DNA of 64,000 bases from Alphaproteobacteria bacterium (GCA_017308235.1 JAFKFL010000011.1:62001-126000), one strand, 5' to 3'; positions 8,645-18,152 are shown, numbered from the stretch's first letter. A program made the numbers and translations. The notes: generated from the letters alone by a model not told the origin.

Positions 8645-10084
8645 TTACGGAACGACCGGCAGGCTGAGCGGCACCAACTGGTCGGCGGTCCGCTTGAGAT
8701 AGTCGCGGCCCGGCGACGAGGCCATCATGCGCTTCTGCATTTCGGTCAGCCGTTCGCCGGCGGCCTTGTGGTCGAGCGTCGTCACCTTGCCGTCGGCCAC
8801 GACCTGGCGGCCCGCGACATAGACGTCCTTCACCGCGCGGTCGGCGGCGTGGAAGATGAGTGAGCGCAGCGGGTCGCGCGCCGGCATCATGTCGGGATGA
8901 TGCAGGTCGACCAGCACGATGTCGGCCTTGGCGCCCGGCGCGAGGCGGCCGACGTCGTCACGCATCAGTGCCTTGGCGCCGCCAATGGTCGCGGCATGGA
9001 ACAGCATACCGGTCGACACATTGTTGAGATTGCGCGAAGCGATGCGGGCGAGGGTTCCGGCCTTCCGGATCTCTTCCAGCATGTTGTGCGGCGTCGTGTC
9101 AGTGCCGATACCCATGTTCACGCCCGCGCGCACGTAGTCGCCGAAGCTCTCCATGATGTGGCCATAGCGCGCGAATGGCGTCGGGCAATGCGCCACTGAG
9201 CAGCCGCTCGCGGCGAGGATGGCCAGATCGTCCTTGGTCCACCAGCGCACCCAGGAATGGGTGTCGAGGAAGAGCGCGTGGCCGAGGATCGTGTTCGGCC
9301 CCAGGATGCCGATGTCCTTGGCATGGCGGATCGGCGTCGTGCCGTGACGACGGATCATCTCGTGGACTTCCATCACGCCCTGCGAGGTGTGAAGCGTGAA
9401 GGGGATGCCGCGATCCTTCGCCGCCGCGAAGGCTTCGCGTAAAAGCTCGTCCGTGCAGTTCTCGATCTGCATGGGTGAGACGACGCCGGACAGCCGCCCC
9501 GACGGATGGCTGGCAAGCCCGTCGATGAAGGTGAGCGCGCGTTGCAGGCCGTCCTTGCCGCGCTTCTCGTTCCAGTCGAACCCCAGGCGATGGTCGTTCT
9601 CGAGCTTCCAGCGCGCTGACGCAAAGCCCGGCGCCAGAAAGCCGCGCATGCCGCTCTTGGCAAACACGTCGACCCAGCCGGGATAGATTCCCGAGATGTC
9701 GCAAAGCGACGTCACACCGCTTTTCAGCAGCTCGCACAGGGCGATCTCGAGGCAGGCCTGTTGCAGCTCCGGATCGGACGTATCGAAGGCCTGGCTGCGT
9801 TCGTAGAGCCCGCTCATGAACATGCTGGCGACGCCATGTTCCTCGCGGATGCCGCGATAGGCCGGCTCGTGGCCAGGATGCGAATGGATGTCGACGAGGC
9901 CGGGCATCAGCAGGAGGCCCTTGCCGTCGACAACGGTGTCGGCGGGCCCGCGAAATTCCGGCCCAACATGCACGATCGAATCGCCGGTGAACGCCAGATC
10001 GGCATTCCTGAGATAGGCCTGCCGATTGCCGGCAGCGTCCCAGCCGATGATCCAGTCGGCATTCTTGATCACGGTCGTAGTCAT
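8645..10084 (-). CDS. amidohydrolase (TRZ/ATZ-like, metal-dependent)
   Basis: This 479-aa amidohydrolase-superfamily enzyme hydrolyses C-N bonds in small, often cyclic, molecules. The metal site is readable: HSH after LLMPGLVDI, His in the HTSQGVMEVH region, His in ILGHALFLD and Asp in GIGTDTTPHNM. The fold is closed by the usual C-terminal strand with MRDDVGRLAPGAKADIVLVD. The start at 10084 has GAGAGG a few bases upstream; the frame is open 72 bases further but without an SD. It lies downstream of the Dpp-type transporter on the same strand, 28 bases after dppF, so it is probably the last gene of that operon. The specific substrate is unknown. Confidence 0.85.
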   Translation of the reverse strand: MTTTVIKNADWIIGWDAAGNRQAYLRNADLAFTGDSIVHVGPEFRGPADTVVDGKGLLLMPGLVDIHSHPGHEPAYRGIREEHGVASMFMSGLYERSQAFDTSDPELQQACLEIALCELLKSGVTSLCDISGIYPGWVDVFAKSGMRGFLAPGFASARWKLENDHRLGFDWNEKRGKDGLQRALTFIDGLASHPSGRLSGVVSPMQIENCTDELLREAFAAAKDRGIPFTLHTSQGVMEVHEMIRRHGTTPIRHAKDIGILGPNTILGHALFLDTHSWVRWWTKDDLAILAASGCSVAHCPTPFARYGHIMESFGDYVRAGVNMGIGTDTTPHNMLEEIRKAGTLARIASRNLNNVSTGMLFHAATIGGAKALMRDDVGRLAPGAKADIVLVDLHHPDMMPARDPLRSLIFHAADRAVKDVYVAGRQVVADGKVTTLDHKAAGERLTEMQKRMMASSPGRDYLKRTADQLVPLSLPVVP

Positions 10085-10112
10085 TGCGGCCTCTCTTGGG
10101 GAAATGATGGAT

Positions 10113-11108
10113 TCATGGCGATGTGTTTGCAGCGGCGCGCACATGGCAGGAGACAAAATGGCCCGGCCGCGTCTCGGTCATGGGAGGGATTTCAGTGCGG
10201 CAGCGCGCTTCGGCCAGTGGGCAGCGGGTATGGAAATGGCAGCCCGGTGGCGGCCGAATGGGGCTCGGCACTTCGCCAGCAAGAACCTGTGTGCCACTAC
10301 GAGTAGCGGGATCGGGCAACGGCACCGAATTGAGTAGGGCCTCGGTATAGGGGTGCAACGGCGCACTGAAGAGCGAGCGTTGCGACGCCAGTTCGACAAT
10401 GCGCCCAAGATACATCACCGCGACGCGGTGGCTGATGTGCTGCACCACGGCGAGGTCATGGGCAATGAAGAGGTAAGCGAGACCGAATTCTTGCTGCAGG
10501 TCCATCATCAGGTTGATGACCTGCGCTTGCACCGACACATCGAGCGCCGAGACGGGCTCGTCGGCGACGATCAGGCTCGGTCCGACGGCGAGCCCGCGCG
10601 CGATTCCCAGCCGCTGGCGCTGACCTCCCGAGAATTCGTGCGGGTACTTGTCCATCTGGGCGGGATGCAGGCCAACGCGCGCGAACAGCGTCGCCACGCG
10701 ATCGGTAAGCTCGCGCCCGCTCAAGCCGGCGAAATTCTCGAGCGCCTCGCCCACGATGGTGCCCGCCCGCAGGCGTGGATTGAGCGACGCATACGGGTCC
10801 TGGAAAACGAACTGGATCTCGCGCCGGAACGGCCGCATTTGACGGGGCGACAGGCCCGAGACCCTTCTGTCGCGAAGACGAATCATTCCCGTGTCGGGCT
10901 GGATCAGACCGACAATCATTCGGGCCAGCGTCGACTTTCCGCAGCCCGATTCGCCCACGATGCCCAGCGTCTCGCCGGCGCGAAGCGTAAACGAGACGCC
11001 GTCGACGGCGTGCACGAACGCCCTGGCGCGGCCGAGCACGCCACCGCGAACCGGGAAGCGCTTGACCAGCTTTTCGACTTGGAGCAGCGGCTTCTCAGAC
11101 TCCGACAT
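10113..11108 (-). CDS. oligopeptide/dipeptide-type ABC ATPase (DppF/OppF-like)
   Basis: This second ATPase subunit of the importer (331 aa) has Walker A GESGCGKST, signature FSGGQRQR and Walker B LIVADEPVSALD. It ends with the oligopeptide-family C-terminal domain (ALLNSVPLPDP and the CHFHTRCPLAEARCR cysteine cluster, which may hold an iron-sulfur centre in relatives). The start at 11108 was chosen because GAGAGGAG precedes it. It is immediately downstream of the dppD-like gene. Confidence 0.9.
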   Translation of the reverse strand: MSESEKPLLQVEKLVKRFPVRGGVLGRARAFVHAVDGVSFTLRAGETLGIVGESGCGKSTLARMIVGLIQPDTGMIRLRDRRVSGLSPRQMRPFRREIQFVFQDPYASLNPRLRAGTIVGEALENFAGLSGRELTDRVATLFARVGLHPAQMDKYPHEFSGGQRQRLGIARGLAVGPSLIVADEPVSALDVSVQAQVINLMMDLQQEFGLAYLFIAHDLAVVQHISHRVAVMYLGRIVELASQRSLFSAPLHPYTEALLNSVPLPDPATRSGTQVLAGEVPSPIRPPPGCHFHTRCPLAEARCRTEIPPMTETRPGHFVSCHVRAAANTSP

Positions 11109-11124
11109 GCTCCTCTCACTCGCG

Positions 11125-12126
11125 CTAGCCACGGGTCGCCTCCAGGACACGGTCGGAATGCCAGCAGGCCGCGAAGTGGTCGGATTGCTTGGCTTTGAGT
11201 GGCGGATCCTCTTGGCGACAGCGGTCGCTGGCGAGCGGGCAGCGAGGCGCGAACCTGCAGCCGACAATCACCTGGTCGAGGACTGGAACGGCACCCTCGA
11301 TCTCTGCAAGACGCTGGTGCGGCACTGTGCCCGTCCGGTCGATGCGGGGAACGGAACCCAGCAAGCCCACGGTGTAGGGATGATGGGGACGCGCGAAAAT
11401 CCGCGCGACCGGCGCTTCCTCGACCTTGCGGCCGGCATACATGACGATCACCCGGTCCGCCGTCTGGGCGATGACGCCGAGATCGTGCGTGATCATGATG
11501 ATCGATGTGCCGAATTCGCGCCGCAGGTCGAGCAGCAAGCTCAGGATCTGGGCCTGGATGGTGACGTCGAGCGCTGTCGTCGGCTCGTCAGCCACAAGCA
11601 CGGCAGGCCGGCAAGCGAGCGCCATCGCGATCATGACCCGCTGACGCATGCCGCCCGAGAGCTGATGCGGATAGTCCTGGGCGCGCCGCTCGGGCTCCGG
11701 GATGCGCACATGGTCCAACAGCTCGACCGCCCGGGCATGCGCTGCCTTGCGTGAGAGCCCTTGGTGCAAGATCAGGGGCTCGGCGATCTGCTTGACGACG
11801 CGCATTACCGGATCGAGCGAGGTCATCGGCTCCTGGAACACCATCGAGATGTCGTTGCCGCGGACGGAGCGCATCTCCTTCTCCGGCAGGCCCACGAGTT
11901 CGCGCCCGTCAAGCCGGACGCTGCCCTCGACTTGCCCCGGCGGGCTCGGCACCAGGCCCATGATCGAGAGCGCCGTCATGCTCTTGCCGCAACCCGATTC
12001 GCCCACGATGCCCAGGATCTCACCCTTGGCTAGGGTCCAGCTCACGCCGTCGACGGCGTTGATGGCGCCATCCAGCGTGCGGAAGGACGTGCGCAGTCCT
12101 TCGATAGCAAGCAGAGGTTCGGTCAT
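11125..12126 (-). CDS. oligopeptide/dipeptide-type ABC ATPase (DppD/OppD-like)
   Basis: This 333-aa nucleotide-binding subunit has Walker A GESGCGKSM (Met where Thr/Ser often follows), signature LSGGMRQR and Walker B VLVADEPTTALD. Its C-terminal peptide-transporter domain includes VGCRFAPRCPLASDRC. The ATG at 12126 overlaps the end of the permease gene by four bases. It works with the DppF-like subunit and two permeases. Confidence 0.9.
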   Translation of the reverse strand: MTEPLLAIEGLRTSFRTLDGAINAVDGVSWTLAKGEILGIVGESGCGKSMTALSIMGLVPSPPGQVEGSVRLDGRELVGLPEKEMRSVRGNDISMVFQEPMTSLDPVMRVVKQIAEPLILHQGLSRKAAHARAVELLDHVRIPEPERRAQDYPHQLSGGMRQRVMIAMALACRPAVLVADEPTTALDVTIQAQILSLLLDLRREFGTSIIMITHDLGVIAQTADRVIVMYAGRKVEEAPVARIFARPHHPYTVGLLGSVPRIDRTGTVPHQRLAEIEGAVPVLDQVIVGCRFAPRCPLASDRCRQEDPPLKAKQSDHFAACWHSDRVLEATRG

Positions 12127-13004
12127 AGCCGCCGCGCGAAGCGAGGATCGAGCAAATCCCGCAGACTGTCGCCCAAGAGGTTGATGGCGAGCACGGTCAG
12201 GGACAGCATGAAACCCGGCGCCAGAATGATCCACGGCGCCAGCACGAAGTAGGTGCGTCCCTCGGCCATGATATTGCCCCAGCTCGGGATCTCGGGCGGA
12301 GTTCCCGCGCCCAGGAACGAAAGGAGCGATTCGAACAAGATGGCCGCGGCGCAGACATAGGTCGCCTGCACCGACAGGGGCGCGAGCGTGTTGGGCAGGA
12401 TGTGGCGGATCAGGATTCGGCCGACGCGGCTGCCTGAGATAACGGCGGCCTCGATATAGGCCTGCTCGCGAATCGACAGCACGACGCCGCGTACGAGGCG
12501 GACGACACGCGGAATCTCGACGATCGAGATCGCGGCGACGACGGTGATGATGCTCGCCGGCATGAACGCCATGAAGGCAATGGCGAGCAGGATGGCGGGG
12601 ATCGACATCAGGCCGTCCATGATACGCATCAGGATAGCGTCGGCTGTGCGGTTGTAGCCGCTCACGAGGCCGATCAGCAGTCCGATCGACGTCGTTAGCA
12701 GCGCTACGGTGATGCCGATCAGCAACGAAATGCGGCCGCCATAGATAGTGCGGCTCCAGAGGTCGCGCCCGACCACATCGGTGCCCAAAGCGTGCGCCGC
12801 CGACGGCGGCTTCAGGCGGGCGAGCGGATCGATGAGGATCGGATCGTAGTGTGTAAGCCGCGAGGCAAACACCGTGCCAAGGATGACGAGCGCCAGGATG
12901 GCAAGCCCGAGTGTCATGCTCGGGTTGCGGCGCGCATGCCAGAGCAGGCCACGGCGCCTGGAGCGGCGCGTTCCTTGTCCTGATGCGGCGACAGTATCGG
13001 CCAT
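12123..13004 (-). CDS. ABC transporter permease (DppC-like)
   Basis: This inner-membrane permease (293 aa) of the DppC/OppC type has an N-terminal segment before the first helix and LTHYDPILIDPLARLKPPS, a typical DppC-family stretch ahead of the GTDVVGRDLWSRTIYG motif. The EAA loop is EAAVISGSRVGRILIRHILP. It overlaps the downstream ATPase gene and follows the DppB-like gene by 10 bases. Confidence 0.9.
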   Translation of the reverse strand: MADTVAASGQGTRRSRRRGLLWHARRNPSMTLGLAILALVILGTVFASRLTHYDPILIDPLARLKPPSAAHALGTDVVGRDLWSRTIYGGRISLLIGITVALLTTSIGLLIGLVSGYNRTADAILMRIMDGLMSIPAILLAIAFMAFMPASIITVVAAISIVEIPRVVRLVRGVVLSIREQAYIEAAVISGSRVGRILIRHILPNTLAPLSVQATYVCAAAILFESLLSFLGAGTPPEIPSWGNIMAEGRTYFVLAPWIILAPGFMLSLTVLAINLLGDSLRDLLDPRFARRL

Positions 13005-13014
13005 GGTGGGGGCC

Positions 13015-13956
13015 TCAGTAGCGAATGCGTGGGTCGACGACCACGTAGAGGAGGTCGATGGCGAGGTTCACGAACACGTAGGTCACCGAAAAGATCAGGA
13101 GCACGGCCTGGATCACGGGGTAGTCGCGCTGCAGGATCGCGTCGACCACCAGTCGGCCGAGTCCTGGGATAGCAAAGACGCTCTCGGTCACAACAACACC
13201 GCCCAGCAGAATCGCCACGCCGGCGCCGATGATCGTCACGATCGGTACCGCGGCATTGGGAAGCGCATGACTGAACAGGAGCTGGCGGACCGACATTCCC
13301 TTGGCGCGTGCCGTCCGGATATGATCCTGGCTCAGCACCTCGAGCACGCTCGCCCGCGTGATCCGCGCAATCAGCGCCATGAAGCTCATGCCGAGGGCAA
13401 GGCTTGGCAGGACGAGGTGTTGCAGGAACGGCCAGAAGCCGTCCTCCAGCGGTCTATATCCCTGGATGGGAAGGAACCTCAGCTCGACCGCGAACAAATA
13501 GATGAGGATATAGCCGACGACGAAGACCGGGAACGAGAAGCCCAGCACCGCGAAGCTCATGAGCATTCGGTCGATCCACGATCCAGCCCGCCAAGCCGCG
13601 AGAACGCCGATGGGCACGGCCAGCGCGACCGTGACGATCGTGGTCGTGATCGTGAGCGCGATCGTGGGCTGCAGCCGCTGCAGGATCAGCAGTCCAACCG
13701 GCTGATTCGAAAAGATGGAAGTGCCGAAATTGCCGTGCAGCGTGTTGTTTAGCCAGAGCATGAACTGGTCGCGAAACGGCAAGTCGAGACCGAGCTTGGC
13801 CCGAATGTCCAGGATCTGCTGTGGGGTCGCCTGGTCACCGGCGATCACCGCCGCGGGATCGCCCGGCGCCACATGCAGGATAGCAAACACGACCACGGCC
13901 ACGGTGGCGAGCACCGGAGCGGTCGCAAGCATGCGTCGGATGATGAGGGTCCACAT
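13015..13956 (-). CDS. ABC transporter permease (DppB-like)
   Basis: This permease (313 aa) of the DppB/OppB type starts with the usual N-terminal helix and the motif GDPAAVIAGDQATPQQI, which is diagnostic of the subfamily. The EAA-like loop contains TARAKGMSVRQLLFSHALPN. The start is put at ATG 13956 (MWTLIIRRM); a TTG 27 bases upstream is in frame but less likely. It is separated from the binding-protein gene by 90 bases that contain an inverted repeat. Confidence 0.9.
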   Translation of the reverse strand: MWTLIIRRMLATAPVLATVAVVVFAILHVAPGDPAAVIAGDQATPQQILDIRAKLGLDLPFRDQFMLWLNNTLHGNFGTSIFSNQPVGLLILQRLQPTIALTITTTIVTVALAVPIGVLAAWRAGSWIDRMLMSFAVLGFSFPVFVVGYILIYLFAVELRFLPIQGYRPLEDGFWPFLQHLVLPSLALGMSFMALIARITRASVLEVLSQDHIRTARAKGMSVRQLLFSHALPNAAVPIVTIIGAGVAILLGGVVVTESVFAIPGLGRLVVDAILQRDYPVIQAVLLIFSVTYVFVNLAIDLLYVVVDPRIRY

Positions 13957-13986
13957 GGTCCTATCGTACGATGAGGTACGCAAGAC

Positions 13987-14029
13987 GCGCGCAATCCGAA
14001 AGACTCACAACCTCTTCCGGATAGCGCGC
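13987..14029 (-). other. intercistronic stem-loop between dppA-like and dppB-like genes
   Basis: GCGCGCAATCCG (13987-13998) and CGGATAGCGCGC (14018-14029) are inverted repeats pairing at 11 of 12 positions, with a 19-base loop. There is no U-tract. Stem-loops placed after a binding-protein gene commonly stabilise its mRNA or reduce read-through to the permeases; that role is inferred here. Confidence 0.45.
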
Positions 14030-14046
14030 ATCCCGCGCGTTCATGG

Positions 14047-15648
14047 TCACGCCTTCTTTTGGACGTTCCAGTAGAACAGCGCGGGTCCCGGGATGATGCC
14101 GGACAGTTCCTTGCGATAGATGATAGCTGGCCGATACATCCCGAGCGGCACATAGGTTACGCTCTCGAAGTGAACGGCTTGCAGCTTGTCGATCAGCTCA
14201 TGCTGTTTCTTGGGATCGGTTTCGAGCGCCCATTGCCGGCTCAGATCGACGACGCGCTGGTCGCAAGGCCAGCCGTACCATGCCTGCTCGCAGTTCTTCG
14301 CGAAATTGTTGACCAGCGGATTGGCAATGCCAGTGCTCGTTGCGTTGGTGACGAAGGTGTTCCAACCGCCTTGTGCTGGCGGCGCCTTCGAGGCGCGTCG
14401 CTGCACCAGCGTCGACCAGTCCATCGCCTGGACCTCGACATTGAAGCCCAGCCGCCGCAGCGTCTGCGCGCCGATCAGGGCCGCCTTGTGCAGGTCGTTG
14501 TCGGTCGGATCCATCAGGACAATCTTGGCTCCCTCCGCGCCGGCAGCCTTGATCATTGCCTTGGCTTTCTCGATGTTCGGATTGAGCAGCGGCTCGGTGC
14601 CCGCCTTGGACTCGTTCGGAAGTCCGCAGCCGAAGAACGCGGCGCAGGTCTCGTACCGTTTTTTGTCGCCGGCCATCGTCGCGAGATATTCTTCCTGCTT
14701 GGTCCCTAACAGCAGCGCCTCGCGCACCTCCTTCTTGTCAAAGGGAGGATGCAAATGGTTCAACACCATGAAGAGTACGTATCCATGGGGATCGTTGGGC
14801 GTGATCACGACGTCCGGGTTGCCTTCGACCATCTTGAGCAGATCCGTCGCTGGCGACTCATGTAGATCGATCTCGCCGGAGGCCAGCGCGGCCATAGCGA
14901 CGCCGGCATCGGGCATGTAGACCGATTCGACCCGATTGACATGGACGACCTTGCCGCCCGCGGCCTGGCTGGCCGGCTCCTTGCGCGGCACATAGTCCTC
15001 GAACTTTTCGTACACGACCTTGCTGCCGGGCACCCATTCCTTGGCAGCGAACCGGAAGGGCCCCGAGCCGACCACCTCGGTGATCTGCGTGTTCGGATCG
15101 GTCTTGGCGAGACGTTCCGGCATCATGAACGGCACGTTGCTATCGATCTTCGCCAACGACTCGATGACGAAGCCGATTGGCTGCTTGAGCACGAGCTTGA
15201 ACGTCCTCTCGTCGACGGCGTCGAGCGACGCCGTGAAGCTCATCAGCGCCTGGCCCATGCCGTCCCGCGCCGCCCAGCGCCGGATCGACGCGACGCAGTC
15301 GGCCGAGGTGACCTTGCCGCCATCGTGCCATTTGAGGCCGGGGCGCAGGACGAAAGTATAGGTGAGCTTGTCGGAGCTGACGTCCCACGTATCCACCATC
15401 TGCGGTTGGGGCTCATTCTTCGCATCGAGCGAGAACAGCGTATCCCAGACCATGTAGCCGTGGTTGCGCGTGATATAGGCTGTAGTCCAGATCGGATCGA
15501 CGACCTTCAGATTCCCGATCGGAACCGACCGGATTACCGACTTCCCGGATGGCGCCGCCCGTCCGCTGCGGCCGATGCTAAACAGTGAGACGCCGGTTGC
15601 CGTGCCGGCTGCTGAAGCCATCAAGCGCCTTCTCGATATCCTTCCCAT
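14047..15648 (-). CDS. ABC transporter substrate-binding protein (peptide/opine family, DppA-like)
   Basis: This 533-aa family-5 extracellular binding protein has a twin-arginine-like leader (ISRRRLMASAAGTATG). The early conserved region is DVSSDKLTYTFVLRPGLKWH followed by DGGKVTSADCVASI, which is the family signature. The start at 15648 is preceded by GGGAGGAC. It is the first gene of the Dpp-type importer, followed by dppB, dppC, dppD and dppF homologues. Family-5 proteins bind peptides, opines, nickel or sugars; with two flanking amidohydrolases a non-peptide amide ligand is possible (inference). Confidence 0.9.
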   Translation of the reverse strand: MGRISRRRLMASAAGTATGVSLFSIGRSGRAAPSGKSVIRSVPIGNLKVVDPIWTTAYITRNHGYMVWDTLFSLDAKNEPQPQMVDTWDVSSDKLTYTFVLRPGLKWHDGGKVTSADCVASIRRWAARDGMGQALMSFTASLDAVDERTFKLVLKQPIGFVIESLAKIDSNVPFMMPERLAKTDPNTQITEVVGSGPFRFAAKEWVPGSKVVYEKFEDYVPRKEPASQAAGGKVVHVNRVESVYMPDAGVAMAALASGEIDLHESPATDLLKMVEGNPDVVITPNDPHGYVLFMVLNHLHPPFDKKEVREALLLGTKQEEYLATMAGDKKRYETCAAFFGCGLPNESKAGTEPLLNPNIEKAKAMIKAAGAEGAKIVLMDPTDNDLHKAALIGAQTLRRLGFNVEVQAMDWSTLVQRRASKAPPAQGGWNTFVTNATSTGIANPLVNNFAKNCEQAWYGWPCDQRVVDLSRQWALETDPKKQHELIDKLQAVHFESVTYVPLGMYRPAIIYRKELSGIIPGPALFYWNVQKKA

Positions 15649-15711
15649 TTTGTCCTCCCTGACCGATATTCTTGTCGTTGGCGATCCATCACGACGTCCG
15701 GTGATGGAAAC

Positions 15712-17130
15712 TCATGACGCCGCGGCCGCCCGATCGTCGCGCGGCGCCGGCCGCCAGCCGCGCGGCCGCTGCGGCTCGAGATCAGGCCGCTCGGCAAAAA
15801 GGCGCGCCCAAGCCGTCTCGGCGATGCGCTGCGCCTCGGCGACCGTGGCCGCCTCGTTCATGGTCAGTACGCGGTTCTCGCGCATCAGCCAGCGCCCATC
15901 GACCATGACGTCCGTCACGTCCTGCGGCTGGCCCTGATGGACGAAGGTCGACACGACGCGCAGATGCGGGACGAGCGGCGCGCGATGCAGGTCGATCATG
16001 ATGAGATCCGCTCGATTGCCGACTTCCAGTGAGCCGCCGTCGGGAATACCCATGAGGCGGTAGCCGTTCGCTGTCGCCCAACGCAGAACCTGCTCGGGCG
16101 TCGGCTCCCGGCCGTCGCCGCGCCGGACCCGCTCCATGAACAGTGCCGTCCGCATGGCCTCGACCATGTCCTCGGACATATTGTCGGTACCGAGTCCGAT
16201 CGTGGCGCCATGGCGTTCGAGGTCATCGATTCGAGGGCTCAGGCCGCGGCGGGCGGCAATGGTGGAGTTGAAGGCAATGCCCACCTTTGCCTTGCCAAGA
16301 AGAGCTTCTTCCTCGGGCGACATGCAGCGGCAATGGGCGCAGATCAGGCGGTCGTTCAGGAACCCCAGGTCGGCGAGATATTCGGTGGGCTTGCGACCAC
16401 GTACCGTCTCCACGGCTGCTACTTCACCCCAGAACTGGTTGAGGTGGATGGTGGCGACCGTATTCAATCGTTGCTGCACGGCGCTTAGTTTGCGCAGCAG
16501 GTCGGGTGAGCACATGTCCGGCGCCCAAGCCGACACGCCCACGGTGATGCGACCACCCTCGGCGCCGTGCCATTTTGCATGCAGGGCCTCGAGACGCTGC
16601 ACGCACTCGGCGCCAAGGGCAGCATTGGCCTCGAAGCCGCCCTGGTCGCCTATACTGCCCTTCGCCTTGTCCCAGGCATGTTCGCACAGCAGCAGACGCA
16701 GGCCGGTATCGGCGAGCGAGCGGGCATAGGAATCGACATTGCCGCCGTCCTCGAGGGCGGCGGTCGTGCCGCTGCGGATCGCCTCGAGCGCGGCCAGCCG
16801 TACCATCGCTTCCTTCTCCTCGCGCGATAGTGTCGGCGTCGGGATCGCCGATAGGCCACTGGTGAAAGGCGGATGGTTGGAGGGCGATAGATCCTCGTAA
16901 ATGCCCTTGGCGATGATCAACGGGAAATGCGTGTGAACATTGGCAAATCCCGGGAACACTGCTTTGCCATCGGCGTCGACGACTTCGGCCCGCGGAAAGC
17001 GCGCGACAATGGCGTCGGACGGGCCGATCGCAGCTATCCGGCCACCTTCGACCGCGAGGCCCGCGTCATAATGGATTGTGTCGTCGGCATCGACCGTCAC
17101 GACCGTGGCATTGCGGATCACGATTGCCAT
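15712..17130 (-). CDS. amidohydrolase/deaminase (TRZ/ATZ family)
   Basis: This 472-aa metal-dependent hydrolase is related to chlorohydrolases and S-adenosylhomocysteine/methylthioadenosine deaminases. Metal ligands are visible: HTH in FANVHTHFPLI, His in LICAHCRCMSPEE and Asp in GLGTDNMSEDM; the general base is likely the Glu in LNQFWGEVAAVE. The end GNRADLIMIDLHRAPL is the usual C-terminal sheet segment. It lies 63 bases upstream of the binding-protein gene on the same strand and is probably the first gene of the operon running to 8645. It is divergent from the FCD regulator. Confidence 0.87.
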   Translation of the reverse strand: MAIVIRNATVVTVDADDTIHYDAGLAVEGGRIAAIGPSDAIVARFPRAEVVDADGKAVFPGFANVHTHFPLIIAKGIYEDLSPSNHPPFTSGLSAIPTPTLSREEKEAMVRLAALEAIRSGTTAALEDGGNVDSYARSLADTGLRLLLCEHAWDKAKGSIGDQGGFEANAALGAECVQRLEALHAKWHGAEGGRITVGVSAWAPDMCSPDLLRKLSAVQQRLNTVATIHLNQFWGEVAAVETVRGRKPTEYLADLGFLNDRLICAHCRCMSPEEEALLGKAKVGIAFNSTIAARRGLSPRIDDLERHGATIGLGTDNMSEDMVEAMRTALFMERVRRGDGREPTPEQVLRWATANGYRLMGIPDGGSLEVGNRADLIMIDLHRAPLVPHLRVVSTFVHQGQPQDVTDVMVDGRWLMRENRVLTMNEAATVAEAQRIAETAWARLFAERPDLEPQRPRGWRPAPRDDRAAAAS

Positions 17131-17225
17131 GACCTCGACCCCTCCCCTTCGATCGCCTTCCCGGCGGACCGCCCAATGACGTGATTTGCGCGAGCCCTAA
17201 CCTGAGTTTAGATAGGCTCTAGTTC

Positions 17226-17240
17226 ATCATCATTGATGAT
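17226..17240. promoter_or_regulatory. perfect 7-1-7 palindrome, candidate operator of FCD regulator
   Basis: ATCATCATTGATGAT is a perfect inverted repeat around one central base. It lies in the 174-base gap between the divergent amidohydrolase operon and the FCD regulator gene. A shorter palindrome (GACTCTATAGTC, 17242-17253) is directly next to it. Position and symmetry fit an operator for the adjacent dimeric regulator; this is inference. Confidence 0.55.
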
Positions 17241-17304
17241 CGACTCTATAGTCGCCCCATCGGGTGTCAAGGCAAGGGGGCGGAATTCTTGCGGCGGAGC
17301 GCTC

Positions 17305-18087
17305 ATGGCAAAGGCTGACGACAGGACGCGCATGGAGGTGATTGCGCTCGACTTGCTCGCGCAGTCGGACGAACCCACGGGCGCGCGGCGGCTGGCTGAG
17401 GTCTATCGTCGAGAAAAGATCGATCTGGCCGAAGCCACTGCGGGCCGCTTCTTGCGCGCGCTCGACGAGATGGGGCTGACGCAAACCGTCGGAGCGCGCG
17501 GTGGCCGGGTGTTAACCAAAGCAGGCCGGATCCGGCTTCGGCAGCTGCATGCGGAACAGCAAATTCAGGCGCAAAGCGCGCTCGTGGCCCAGGCGGCAGA
17601 CGTGAAGAGCCTCGATGAGTTGATCGATCTCCTTCATGTGCGTCGCGCTGCCGAGGCGGAGGCCGCGCGCCTCGCGGCGATCCGGGCGACCGATCAGGAG
17701 ATCGAGCGGCTTACGGAAGTTGCCGCCACGCACACGGCCTGTTTCGAGACCTGCGACCGTATCGAGCAGTCACACAACTTCCATCTGTTGCTCGCACGGG
17801 CATCCCACAATCGGATGCTGCTCGCGATCACAGAACTGCTTCTCGATCCACGGAATGACAAGCTCGCCGTCCTGCTCGATCGCATCGCGGTCGGCGCCGG
17901 CGTCATTGCCGGCATGGTCTCTGCCCACCCCAAGATCGCATTGGCCTTGCGCCGTCGCGAGGCCGACAAGGCCGAGCAGCTTATGCGTGAGCATATCGAA
18001 ATGATGATCTCTACCGCCAATCGGCACAGGAAGCGCCAAGTGTCCGGCAAGCCCAAATCTTTCGGTCCGGTGCCCGGATCGACCTGA
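17305..18087 (+). CDS. FCD-domain transcriptional regulator with atypical winged helix
   Basis: This is a 260-aa regulator. Residues about 90-230 form an all-helical FCD ligand domain, with HVRRAAEAEAARLAA, the DRIEQSHNFHLLLARASHN motif that supplies metal or ligand contacts, and a late His in MREHIEMM. The N-terminal 75 residues do not look like a normal GntR head. They resemble the winged helix of NrpR or the RNase R leader (LLAQSDEPTGARRLAEVYR and GGRVLTKAG). The start at ATG 17305 follows GGAGC; an upstream in-frame ATG at 17233 lies inside the operator-bearing gap. It probably represses the divergent amidohydrolase/Dpp operon. Confidence 0.78.
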   Translation: MAKADDRTRMEVIALDLLAQSDEPTGARRLAEVYRREKIDLAEATAGRFLRALDEMGLTQTVGARGGRVLTKAGRIRLRQLHAEQQIQAQSALVAQAADVKSLDELIDLLHVRRAAEAEAARLAAIRATDQEIERLTEVAATHTACFETCDRIEQSHNFHLLLARASHNRMLLAITELLLDPRNDKLAVLLDRIAVGAGVIAGMVSAHPKIALALRRREADKAEQLMREHIEMMISTANRHRKRQVSGKPKSFGPVPGST

Positions 18088-18152
18088 CGTTTACTCGTTC
18101 TGTTTGGTCGGTCGCTTAGAAGCGGTCAGCAGGATTAGTTGCACATCGTCTG

